A stretch of 8,461 nucleotides of DNA, taken from NCBI GenBank assembly GCA_019322385.1, contig JAHWIS010000087.1, forward strand, positions 1 to 8,461, read 5' to 3'. The notes below the pieces were generated by a model. That model saw nothing but the letters and a program-made list of their open reading frames with translations. It was not told the DNA's origin and ran no database searches. Shown here piece after piece: positions 1 through 6,331 of the stretch. The position numbers were made by a program, and so were the translations under genes. This DNA comes from Candidatus Woesearchaeota archaeon (GTDB lineage: Archaea; Nanobdellota; Nanobdellia; Woesearchaeales; UBA11576). Position 1 is the first letter of the stretch. Each line of letters starts with the position of its first letter.

Positions 1-1
1 C

Positions 2-25
2 AATTCCCGCAGGGTCCATGAATGA
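2..25 (+). CDS. possible 3' end of an upstream gene (fragment)
   Basis: One frame is open from the left edge and reads NSRRVHE before TGA at 23-25. This stop would overlap the ATG of the next gene as ATGA, the same 4-base junction seen twice more in this window. A second frame ends in TGA at 19-21, directly before that ATG, so the frame is not certain. In many archaea the HAM1-type gene follows the Kae1-Bud32 gene, and a short basic C-terminus would suit Bud32, but seven residues cannot prove it. Confidence 0.25.
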   Translation, partial: NSRRVHE

Positions 26-588
26 GAAAGCTTTTGGTTATCACTGGGAATGAGAACAAGCTTCGTGAAGCAAAGCAGATACTGAAAGGCATTGATATCG
101 AAAGCAAGGATGTCGAGATACCTGAGATACAGGAAGTGAATGAGCAGGTAATTGTTGAAGAGAAGATAAGACAGGCATTGAAACTGCTTGACTGCGAGGT
201 GTTTGTTGAGGACACAAGCCTATGTTTTGATGCGCTCAATGGTCTTCCTGGACCTCTTGTCAAATGGTTCCTGAAGACTGTTGGCAGGAGAGGGCTTGTT
301 GACATGCTCGCTGCTTTTGATAACAAGACAGCATATGCAAAATGTTATGTCGGATATGGAAGACCTGCTCAGGATGGTAAGGCTGAGAAGATTGTTGTCT
401 TTGAAGGCTCTGTCAAAGGAAGGATTGTCGAACCGACTGGCGAGAGCAAGTTCGGATGGGACCCTATATTCCTGCCTGATGGGTATGAGAAGACATTTGC
501 GCAGATGACTGGGGAAGAGAAGAACTCGATAAGCCATAGGCGGATAGCGCTTGAGAAATTCAAGGAGTATCTTGGGAAATCTTCTTGA
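22..588 (+). CDS. rdgB: XTP/dITP pyrophosphatase, HAM1/RdgB family
   Basis: A house-cleaning enzyme of the cytosol that hydrolyses non-canonical purine triphosphates (ITP, dITP, XTP) to the monophosphate and pyrophosphate, keeping deaminated purines out of DNA and RNA. The 188 residues are the usual family length. All signature blocks are present in order: TGNENK at residues 8-13 (phosphate loop), EDTSL at 63-67 (acidic metal site), GLPGPLVKWF at 74-83, FGWDPIFLPDG at 144-154, and SHRR at 171-174 (base recognition). The ATG at 22 places the TGN motif at the normal distance from the N-terminus. The last 29 bases overlap the 3' end of the convergent nadM gene, so the final residues of both proteins are written in the same DNA. 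The family call is firm; substrate preference is inferred. Confidence 0.95.
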   Translation: MRKLLVITGNENKLREAKQILKGIDIESKDVEIPEIQEVNEQVIVEEKIRQALKLLDCEVFVEDTSLCFDALNGLPGPLVKWFLKTVGRRGLVDMLAAFDNKTAYAKCYVGYGRPAQDGKAEKIVVFEGSVKGRIVEPTGESKFGWDPIFLPDGYEKTFAQMTGEEKNSISHRRIALEKFKEYLGKSS

Positions 589-1060
589 TCCTGTCGACAC
601 AATTTATTTCTTTTAATACTTTTAGAGTTTCAGTTGGAACCAAATCTTCCCAGGGCTCGTCCTTTGATATCTTATCCCTTATGTCTGTTGCAGAGATGTC
701 AAAATATCTTGGCGTGATGTGTACATCATAGCCTGCTTTCTTGAAAAGGTCTATAGTCCACTCATTCTCTGTGATTATCTTGTCTGGTTTGTCTCCTACA
801 AACTCTTCTACATGGCCGACATAGGTATCGTCGCAGGCAATGTCAGGCACAAGGATTATCTTTGCTTTGATATTGTTTGCTTCTAATGTCTTTTCAAGCA
901 TGAGCTTGCGCTCTTCTGCAGAGAAAGGGTTTTCTTTCCTGTCTGTCACCTGTGCACTGCCTATTGCTATGACTATGTCCTTGTCTTCTTTGTATGCATC
1001 CTCTATAACCTTCAGATGGCCTTTGTGCAATGGCTGGAACCGCCCGAGTATGAGTATCAT
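560..1060 (-). CDS. nadM: nicotinamide-nucleotide adenylyltransferase (archaeal NadM)
   Basis: Transfers AMP from ATP to nicotinamide mononucleotide to form NAD+, the last step of NAD biosynthesis and salvage, in the cytosol. The 166 residues fit the archaeal NadM family (about 165-185). GRFQPLHKGH at residues 6-15 is the nucleotidyltransferase (T/H)xGH ATP site preceded by the GRFQP stretch typical of NadM. GSAQ at 34-37 and NPFSAEER at 44-51 match conserved archaeal NadM blocks. ISATDIR at 122-128 is the second ATP-phosphate motif (ISxTxxR), and WEDLVP at 137-142 is typical of the C-terminal helix. The ATG lies 21 bases past the edge of a palindromic TATA element, so the mRNA is probably leaderless. 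The stop lies inside the HAM1 gene. Confidence 0.95.
   Translation of the reverse strand: MILILGRFQPLHKGHLKVIEDAYKEDKDIVIAIGSAQVTDRKENPFSAEERKLMLEKTLEANNIKAKIILVPDIACDDTYVGHVEEFVGDKPDKIITENEWTIDLFKKAGYDVHITPRYFDISATDIRDKISKDEPWEDLVPTETLKVLKEINCVDRIKKISQDTP
604..625 (+). terminator. T-rich tract after the HAM1 gene (candidate terminator)
   Basis: The coding strand after the HAM1 stop has T-runs (TTTATTTCTTTTAATACTTTT) with no hairpin, the form archaeal RNA polymerase commonly uses to terminate. It lies within the antisense of nadM, so its composition could simply reflect Lys-rich coding on the other strand. Confidence 0.3.
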
Positions 1061-1080
1061 GTTTTGTGTAGAAAACCAGA

Positions 1081-1094
1081 AATATTTAAATATT
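1081..1094. promoter_or_regulatory. palindromic TATA box shared by two divergent leaderless genes
   Basis: AATATTTAAATATT is a perfect 14-bp palindrome. Its centre (1087.5) is exactly midway between the first base of nadM (1060, minus) and the first base of the lipoprotein gene (1115, plus), with 20 bases on either side. Archaeal TATA boxes are centred about 25-27 bases before the transcription start, so both transcripts would begin at or within a base or two of their ATG. TATA-binding protein could sit here in either orientation. Flanking BRE elements would then decide direction; the left flank (GAAAACCAGA) is purine-rich and so BRE-like for the plus direction. Confidence 0.7.
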
Positions 1095-1114
1095 GTGGAG
1101 CGATAGGATAGAGC

Positions 1115-1591
1115 ATGAAGAGGATAGTTTTGGTTATGGTCCTGGTCGCAATGTTTTGCCTGGTGATAGGCTGCAGGTCAGAGCCGCAGGATTACATGCT
1201 CAGCAAGGAAGAGGCTAAGCAAGAGAAGGTGAAGGAACAATCAGGGCTGGCGAATCCTGCATCTATCTATTGCATGAACCAGACAGGGACAGACTGGTCT
1301 ATAAGAGAGAATGAGGCTGGCCAGTATGGGATCTGTATCTTTCCTGATGGCAGCTGGTGCGAGGAATGGGCATATTATAGAGAATGGTGCAAGCCTGGCA
1401 TGAACCTGACAGAATGCGGCGAACGATTCTGGGGAAAGACTGTATGTCCTCCGCAATATAGTCCTGTGTGCGCAAAGGTTGAATCAGATGCTGGAGTTAC
1501 GTGGGAGACATTCTCGAATGACTGCACTGCGTGTAAGGCATCGACAGAGACAGAAGTTGTAGTAGGTTATGTGTTGGGGAGATGTGAATGA
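1115..1591 (+). CDS. lipoprotein with DUF333 and Kazal-like domains
   Basis: A secreted, lipid-anchored protein of 158 residues. Residues 1-20 are a signal peptide: K2-R3, a hydrophobic core, then lipobox VIGC with Cys20 as the likely lipidated residue. A charged linker follows (21-44). Residues 45-92 match DUF333 (ANPASIYC, then QYGICIFPDGSWCEEWAYY), the domain of the small lipoprotein YoaF and of 'putative hemolysin' annotations. Residues 111-157 resemble a Kazal-type protease-inhibitor fold: Cys111, SPVC at 116-119, FSNDC at 133-137, Cys140, and the closing GRC at 155-157. The role may be binding or inhibiting an external protease, but neither domain proves this. It heads an operon with two hydrolases, and its TGA overlaps the next ATG. 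Transcription is probably leaderless from the palindromic TATA box. Confidence 0.85.
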   Translation: MKRIVLVMVLVAMFCLVIGCRSEPQDYMLSKEEAKQEKVKEQSGLANPASIYCMNQTGTDWSIRENEAGQYGICIFPDGSWCEEWAYYREWCKPGMNLTECGERFWGKTVCPPQYSPVCAKVESDAGVTWETFSNDCTACKASTETEVVVGYVLGRCE

Positions 1592-2382
1592 GTACACAAA
1601 GAATAATATTCAAAAACACCAAGAATCAGAAACTCATTGGTTTACTGGATGTGCCGAACAATATCGATTCTATTAAGCCTTGCCCAGCAGTCATTGTGGC
1701 ACACGGGTTCAAAGGATTTAAGGAACAGCCGCACATGGAGATATGTGCAAAAGAACTTAGCAAAGCAGGTTTTGTGGCATTTCGATTTGATTCATCTAAT
1801 GGTATTGGAGAATCTGATGGAGATCTTTCCGATTGCGACCTCACAGGATATCTTGATGACATGAAATGCGCTCTTGATTTCCTGGAAACTCTTGATTATG
1901 TTGATACTGGACGATTAGGGATAACTGGCCATTCTTTTGGCGGACAAGCTCTTTTGATAGTAGCAGCAAGGGATGAAAGGGTCAAGGCAATAATACCCCA
2001 ATGTGCGGTCTTCCTGCCAAGCTATTCAAAGTCATTGAAGGATGAGGATGGTGAATGGAAGAAAAAAGGATACAGGGTATTCAAGAGCCGCTCAAAAGGA
2101 GGAGAATATAAAGTATCTTATCATTTCTATGAAGACAGGATGAAATATCCTGATGAATGGATGAAAGAGATAGTGGGCATAATAAAGGTCCCTACAAGGA
2201 TAATCCACAGCGAGAATGATGAAGCAGTCCCTCTACATTCTGCCCACACGCTGTTGGAACTGTTGAACTGTGAAAAAGATCTGCATATCATAAAAGGAGC
2301 AGAACATACTTACAGAGAAAAGCAACAGCTTGAAGAAGTGGCGACCCTGGTTGTTGAATGGTTTGAGAAACACCTAAAATGA
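1588..2382 (+). CDS. alpha/beta hydrolase (serine nucleophile)
   Basis: A 264-residue alpha/beta-hydrolase of the dienelactone hydrolase / serine aminopeptidase-like (S33) type, expected to cleave an ester, thioester or peptide bond. The substrate is unknown. The oxyanion-side AHGF motif is at residues 38-41, the nucleophile elbow GHSFGG at 114-119 gives Ser116, the acid is probably Asp211 in SENDEAVP, and the base is His240 in GAEHTY, so the triad is complete. Residues about 141-200 form a Lys- and Tyr-rich insertion that would act as a lid over the site. No signal peptide is seen, so it is cytoplasmic, unlike the lipoprotein before it. Both ends join their neighbours by ATGA overlaps, suggesting translational coupling. 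It is a paralogue of the next gene. Confidence 0.88.
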   Translation: MSTQRIIFKNTKNQKLIGLLDVPNNIDSIKPCPAVIVAHGFKGFKEQPHMEICAKELSKAGFVAFRFDSSNGIGESDGDLSDCDLTGYLDDMKCALDFLETLDYVDTGRLGITGHSFGGQALLIVAARDERVKAIIPQCAVFLPSYSKSLKDEDGEWKKKGYRVFKSRSKGGEYKVSYHFYEDRMKYPDEWMKEIVGIIKVPTRIIHSENDEAVPLHSAHTLLELLNCEKDLHIIKGAEHTYREKQQLEEVATLVVEWFEKHLK

Positions 2383-3146
2383 CAACACGCGAAGTAGAGT
2401 TCACTAATTCTAGAGGGCAGAAACTGTCAGGTGTTGTGCGTTACACAGAGCCTGTTGAGGCTGTGAAGTATCCTGTGGTTATAATTCTGCATGGTTTTGC
2501 AGAGCACAAGCATCATGACTTCACTGCAGATATCGCTAATAATCTTGTGTATTCTGGTTTTCTTACTCTGCGTTTTGATTTCCATGGTCATGGTGAGAGC
2601 GAAGGAGAGTTTGAGGAGCATACTATCCATCAGCAGGTCGATGATGTGTTTGCAGCGCTTGATTTTGTCTCTGAACTCGAGTTTGCAGATGCAAATAGGA
2701 TTGGAATTATTGGTACAGATGTCGGAGGGAATATCGCATTGCTTGCAGCAGAGAAGGATGCGCGGATAAAGGCTGTTGTTGCGCAGGGCGCGCGGAGCCA
2801 TTTTGACCATCATATAAGCAGCTGGTTCCATTCGCATGATGTTAATGAGATGATGGATAAAGGCGTGCACGACACAGCGCATTTCAGGATAAGGAAAGAA
2901 TATGTGCGCAGCACAAGGATGCATGACGTGATTGAATGCCTGAAGAATGTGCACGCACCTGTGCTGTTCGTGCATGGGACTGGTGATCTGCGGGTTCGTA
3001 TCGAAGAGACACGACAGCTCTTCCTGGAAGCGAATGAACCTAAGGTGATGGAAGAAGTCATTGGTGCGGATCATTGGTTCAGGGATGCTTCGCACAGACA
3101 GCAGTTCTTTGATCTTGCTGCTGGATGGATTAATAGGTGGGTCTAA
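2379..3146 (+). CDS. alpha/beta hydrolase paralogue with Asp in the nucleophile position
   Basis: A 255-residue alpha/beta-hydrolase, clearly related to its upstream neighbour (HGF at 38-40, RFDFHGHGES at 65-74, RIGIIG at 107-112). The elbow reads GTDVGG at 112-117, so Asp114 (GAT at 2718-2720) replaces the usual Ser. The probable acid Asp203 and base His232 (GADHWF) remain. Asp nucleophiles are known in epoxide hydrolases and haloalkane or fluoroacetate dehalogenases of this fold, so the gene may have changed chemistry. It could also be a non-catalytic partner of the first hydrolase. About 20 of 255 residues are His, clustered at 43-46 and 141-168 (the lid region), which hints at metal binding. 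The stop codon TAA lies 2 bases before the 3' end of the convergent tRNA-His. Confidence 0.87.
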   Translation: MTTREVEFTNSRGQKLSGVVRYTEPVEAVKYPVVIILHGFAEHKHHDFTADIANNLVYSGFLTLRFDFHGHGESEGEFEEHTIHQQVDDVFAALDFVSELEFADANRIGIIGTDVGGNIALLAAEKDARIKAVVAQGARSHFDHHISSWFHSHDVNEMMDKGVHDTAHFRIRKEYVRSTRMHDVIECLKNVHAPVLFVHGTGDLRVRIEETRQLFLEANEPKVMEEVIGADHWFRDASHRQQFFDLAAGWINRWV

Positions 3147-3148
3147 AG

Positions 3149-3220
3149 GGCGAATGGCGGGAATCGAACCCGCTCCACAAGATCCACAGTCTCATATTCT
3201 GCCATTAAACCACATTCGCC
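3149..3220 (-). tRNA. tRNA-His (GTG)
   Basis: On the minus strand a full cloverleaf can be drawn. G-1 at 3220 pairs with the discriminator C73 at 3149, the tRNA-His identity pair, here encoded in the genome. The acceptor stem GCGAATG/CATTCGC follows, then T8, a short D-arm containing AATGGC, an anticodon stem TGAGA/TCTTG with two G-T pairs, the loop CTGTGGA with anticodon GTG, and a T-arm GCGGG-TTCGATT-CCCGC. The next bases are CTT, so CCA is not encoded and must be added. There is no intron. The 5' end is 3 bases after the stop codon of the histidine ammonia-lyase gene on the same strand, so the tRNA is very likely cut from a shared transcript by RNase P, unless a promoter lies inside the lyase gene. 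Confidence 0.95.
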
Positions 3221-3223
3221 GTG

Positions 3224-4774
3224 TTATAGGTCAAGATTGATCTCTGTTTTGGTCTGGTTTAGAATTTCTCTTTTTTCTATCAGTCTTTCGATACAGTTTA
3301 TGTCTGGGTAGAGCACCCTGTCTTTTTCAAGATGTTTGACATGTTTCCTGAGGAATTCAATTATTTTTTGTGATGCGGTGCTTGGGACTGGTTTCCGCAT
3401 CTCGACAGCCTGCGCAGCGGTCATAAGCTCTATCGAGATGATTTTTGTGGTGTTTTCAAGTATTTTCTTGGCTTTCCTTGCTCCGTTTGTCCCCATGCTG
3501 ACATGGTCTTCCTGGTTTGCGCAGGTCGGGATAGAATCAACGCTTGCAGGGTGTGAAAGCACCTTGTTCTCTGAGACCAGTGCTGCTGCTGTGTACTGCG
3601 GTATCATGAAGCCGCTGTTCAGTCCTGAGTTGTTCACAAGGAATGCAGGGAGGCCTTCATTCAGTTTAGGGTCGAGTATCCTTGCTATCCTCCTTTCAGA
3701 TATGTTGCCTATTTCACTCAGAGCTATGCTGAGGAAATCAACAGCCAATGCTATGGGCTGGCCATGGAAATTGGCTGCAGAATAGGTTTTTCCGTCGAAA
3801 ATCAATGGGTTGTCAGTAGCTGAATTAATCTCAATAGTGACTTTTTCTTTCACATATCTGATTACGTCCAGTGATGCACCAATGACAACAGGGGTCGCCC
3901 GTGTGCTATAAGCATCTTGGACCTTTGCCTTTTCTGAATCTATGAGTTTGCTATTGTGCAGGATGTCTCTCAATTCCCTTGCGATTATCATCTGGCCTGT
4001 ATGGGGCCTTGCAAGATGGACTTTCTCGAATAGGAATGATGAATTTGCTTTTATCGCTTCAAGACTGAGTGCAGAGCTCAGGATACTGTGCCTTAATAGG
4101 TTTTCAGAGTCATGGACAGCAAGCGCTGCAATGGCTGTCATGACAGGAGTGCCGTTGTTGAGCGCAAGGCCTTCTTTTGCGCCAAGCTTTATTGGGCTTA
4201 TGTTTGCTTTTTTCATGGCTGCTGCGCCTGAAACCTTTTTGTTGTTTATGAAAGCCTCTCCTTTACCTATCATGACGAGGATTATGTGGGAAAGTGGAGC
4301 TAGGTCGCCGCTAGAACCTACAGATCCTTGCTCTGGGACAACAGGGTGTATGTTTTTGTTCAACATATTTACAAGAGTGTCCACTGTCGACAGCCTTATT
4401 CCTGAGAATCCTTTTGCAAATGTGTTGATGCGGAGCAGCATGATAGCCCTTACAATGTCCTCTGCGAGCGGTCTGCCCAGGCCGACAGCATGGCTCATCA
4501 CAAGATTCTCCTGCAATGCTTCAGTATTTTCTTCAGAAATAACAACATTTGAAAGAGAGCCAAATCCTGTGGTTATTCCGTAGACCAGTTCAGAATCCTT
4601 CACTATCTTATCGACGACTTTCCTGCAGCTGCTTATGCGCTCTTTTGCTATCTCGCTCAACTGTACCTTGTATCTGTATCTTGCGACCTTTACTATGTCT
4701 TCTATTGTGAGATGCTCTCCCGTTATGATGATTGTTTTGCTTTTGTTTTCATCTGTTTTCTTCTTTGGTCGCAT
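3224..4774 (-). CDS. hutH: histidine ammonia-lyase
   Basis: Removes ammonia from L-histidine to give trans-urocanate in the cytosol, using the self-made electrophile MIO. The 516 residues match the HutH length. The MIO loop GSVGSSGDLAPL is at residues 150-161, so MIO would form from Ser154-Ser155-Gly156 instead of the usual Ala-Ser-Gly. Ser is an allowed variant at the first place in the known family pattern. Tyr65 (YGITTGFG) is the catalytic lid tyrosine. The selectivity pair is Ser94-His95 (LVMSHA), as in HutH and not the FL or HL of phenylalanine or tyrosine lyases. NQEDHVSMG at 420-428 supplies the histidase Glu422. NNG at 206-208 and YSTR at 289-292 are further active-site blocks. It starts 3 bases after the upstream SLOG gene and ends 3 bases before tRNA-His. 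No other hut gene is present. Confidence 0.93.
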   Translation of the reverse strand: MRPKKKTDENKSKTIIITGEHLTIEDIVKVARYRYKVQLSEIAKERISSCRKVVDKIVKDSELVYGITTGFGSLSNVVISEENTEALQENLVMSHAVGLGRPLAEDIVRAIMLLRINTFAKGFSGIRLSTVDTLVNMLNKNIHPVVPEQGSVGSSGDLAPLSHIILVMIGKGEAFINNKKVSGAAAMKKANISPIKLGAKEGLALNNGTPVMTAIAALAVHDSENLLRHSILSSALSLEAIKANSSFLFEKVHLARPHTGQMIIARELRDILHNSKLIDSEKAKVQDAYSTRATPVVIGASLDVIRYVKEKVTIEINSATDNPLIFDGKTYSAANFHGQPIALAVDFLSIALSEIGNISERRIARILDPKLNEGLPAFLVNNSGLNSGFMIPQYTAAALVSENKVLSHPASVDSIPTCANQEDHVSMGTNGARKAKKILENTTKIISIELMTAAQAVEMRKPVPSTASQKIIEFLRKHVKHLEKDRVLYPDINCIERLIEKREILNQTKTEINLDL

Positions 4775-4777
4775 TTT

Positions 4778-5323
4778 TTATAGGCCAGCAGACTCTTCTG
4801 CAAGCTCGATCGCAAGCTTCACTGCCTGCTCTGGAGTTGATGCCTCTATGCATTTCATGCGGTTCCTTGCGTCGAGGTAGGTGCCTGCAAGTTTCTCGCT
4901 CCAGCCGCCTACACCCTTCATGCAGACGATGGGTATGTTTGACTGGTATGCAATCGCCATCTCTGTGAGCGTGCCAGACCCGCCACTGACCGCGATGATT
5001 GCGTCGCAGCTATTGACCATGACGAACTCACGGCCTCCACCCCTCTCGAGGCCGCAGGAAATAGTTATATCTGTGTTTTTCTTGTCAAAGATGTCCTTTC
5101 CTTTGCCATAGGTGACACCAATGGTGAGTCCGTCTGCTCTTTTTGCGCCTTTTGCAGCTGCTGTCGACAATGAGTCGTAGTCCTTTTCTGCACCATAGAC
5201 AGCGACGCAACCTGCTTTCGCGATCTCTTCACCTATCTTTTCAGCGATCTGCCTGACCTGATCTGAATAATCCAGGTCTGCAGCACTTCCCATAATGCCG
5301 ATCTGGAGCCTTCGCATTTTCAC
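4778..5323 (-). CDS. SLOG/TIGR00725-family Rossmann nucleotide-binding protein
   Basis: A 181-residue single-domain Rossmann-like protein of the TIGR00725/LOG ('lysine decarboxylase-like') group. IGIMGSA at residues 8-14 is the N-terminal phosphate loop, and SGGSGTLTE at 113-121 is the PGGxGTxxE nucleotide-binding motif with Ser in place of Pro. GLTIGV at 65-70 and GGGREF at 95-100 are further family blocks. Relatives bind nucleotides, and true LOG enzymes cleave nucleoside monophosphates to base and ribose phosphate. The molecular role of TIGR00725 members is not established, and the old decarboxylase label is not supported. The start is probably GTG at 5323, giving a GTGA overlap with the preceding gene; ATG at 5317 is the alternative. 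Three bases separate its stop from the histidine ammonia-lyase ATG. Confidence 0.85.
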   Translation of the reverse strand: MKMRRLQIGIMGSAADLDYSDQVRQIAEKIGEEIAKAGCVAVYGAEKDYDSLSTAAAKGAKRADGLTIGVTYGKGKDIFDKKNTDITISCGLERGGGREFVMVNSCDAIIAVSGGSGTLTEMAIAYQSNIPIVCMKGVGGWSEKLAGTYLDARNRMKCIEASTPEQAVKLAIELAEESAGL

Positions 5324-6246
5324 GCTGCCTTTTTCAAAGCATCCTCTTGTTTTTTCCTGAACTCAAGGGTGTAAAGCCTTGGGTCAGAATTGATATATCC
5401 CTCAATCACCTGGAAGCCGTCCTTCCTTATTTCCCTCAGCAGTTTTTTTTGGTACATGCTGCACAGGTCAAGGACTATCGAAGCAGTGACTCCGTCCTGG
5501 ATGTTTGCGCCTGTCTTCAGTGTCTGCGGGTCCTGTATGTACTTTGCAAATAGCTGCGTGTTGCTGTTCAAGTCGTACTTATCTGTGCTGATCTTTCTTC
5601 CGTCAAGGGCTAATAGGTCCCGCACTTCGAGCCAATCCCCGTCACTGAAGTCATATAGCTTGTTGCTTGTCACAATCTCGATTCCTGCATCCTTGAATTT
5701 CGGAAGTGCAGGAGAGTTCATGATGCTGACATAGAGTCTCTTGACATTGATGTTCCTGTTTTTCATCAGGTTTATGACGCCGCGCTCTTTGTCGAGCAGT
5801 GTCTCTCCTTCGAACACACCTACATCCATGAGCGCTACGTCTTTTCCAACGAAGTCTTTCTCTAAGAGTTCCATCTGCTCTTCAAGAGAAGCGTATCCTT
5901 TCCTTGGCCCAAGCACTTTATTGTCAAAATTGTTTACATCAGTTACGAGCCTTGTGATGCTTATTTCACCGTCTGTGGGTATGCCTCTGAAATACACATC
6001 ATCCAGTCCTATTATCGGGAGCCTGCTGGATCTTTTGACTGATTTCTCCATTGTCTTGTCTATGGTTTCTGCTGAGACAACATCATAGTCGAAAAAGTCA
6101 GACAGTTCCTGGCCAAGGCGCTGTGTGAACTCTTCCTCAAGCCGGCTTATGTCCTGCTTTGCTTGATCTGACAGGTCTAATCTGTATCTGTTCAGCAAAA
6201 GATTAACCACACCTTTTGAGATCAGATATTCTGGTTTTTGGTTCAT
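5320..6246 (-). CDS. uncharacterised protein, possible histone-fold head and PRTase-like core
   Basis: I do not recognise this 308-residue protein as a named family. Residues about 9-70 are helical and resemble an archaeal histone fold: a short first helix (KGVVNLLL), LSDQA at 25-29 starting a long Glu-rich helix, then VVSAETIDKTMEK at 56-68, which mimics the VKAEDI end of histones. Residues 136-200 look like an alpha/beta core: VALMDVGVFEGET at 137-149 recalls a PRPP-binding loop in which the second acidic residue is replaced by Val, followed by a helix and a strand (KRLYVSIM). DWLEVRDLLALDGRKI at 204-219 seems conserved in style but has no assignment. The start at 6246 is chosen because AGGAGG ends 6 bases before it; ATG at 6264 would add 6 residues. 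Its TGA overlaps the SLOG gene start (GTGA), so the two are probably co-translated. Confidence 0.8.
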   Translation of the reverse strand: MNQKPEYLISKGVVNLLLNRYRLDLSDQAKQDISRLEEEFTQRLGQELSDFFDYDVVSAETIDKTMEKSVKRSSRLPIIGLDDVYFRGIPTDGEISITRLVTDVNNFDNKVLGPRKGYASLEEQMELLEKDFVGKDVALMDVGVFEGETLLDKERGVINLMKNRNINVKRLYVSIMNSPALPKFKDAGIEIVTSNKLYDFSDGDWLEVRDLLALDGRKISTDKYDLNSNTQLFAKYIQDPQTLKTGANIQDGVTASIVLDLCSMYQKKLLREIRKDGFQVIEGYINSDPRLYTLEFRKKQEDALKKAA

Positions 6247-6252
6247 TTTCTT

Positions 6253-6258
6253 CCTCCT
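6253..6258 (-). promoter_or_regulatory. Shine-Dalgarno site deciding the start of the uncharacterised gene
   Basis: The minus strand reads AGGAGG followed by AAGAAA and then ATG at 6246, a full-strength site at ideal 6-base spacing. It lies inside the coding sequence if the upstream ATG at 6264 is used, which is why 6246 is preferred. Most other starts in the window are leaderless or coupled and lack such a site. Confidence 0.65.
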
Positions 6259-6331
6259 GGACATAGCTGTCGCTATCTTGATTCAGCATGTCCTCACAGT
6301 CTTGATCATCACCCTTTTGCGAGGTTGGTGG

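Noticed and set aside
2427..3095. 222-residue minus-strand open frame opposite the second hydrolase
   Set aside because: The plus strand encodes a clear alpha/beta hydrolase throughout; the antisense product is a His-, Met- and Cys-rich sequence with no motif.
3148..3221. A tRNA-His reading with acceptor GGCGAAT, C at -1 and no encoded G-1
   Set aside because: That register leaves an unpaired base between the T-stem and acceptor stem. Shifting by one gives T8, a contiguous T-stem and an encoded G-1:C73 pair, the canonical form.
3942..4583. 213-residue plus-strand open frame opposite the ammonia-lyase
   Set aside because: It lies wholly antisense to strongly conserved histidase motifs and shows no recognisable domain.
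6283..6312. C/D-box guide RNA candidate on the minus strand (GTGATGA then CTGA)
   Set aside because: The two boxes are 19 bases apart with no convincing internal C' and D' boxes, so it does not make a normal archaeal C/D RNA; chance matches to such short boxes are common.
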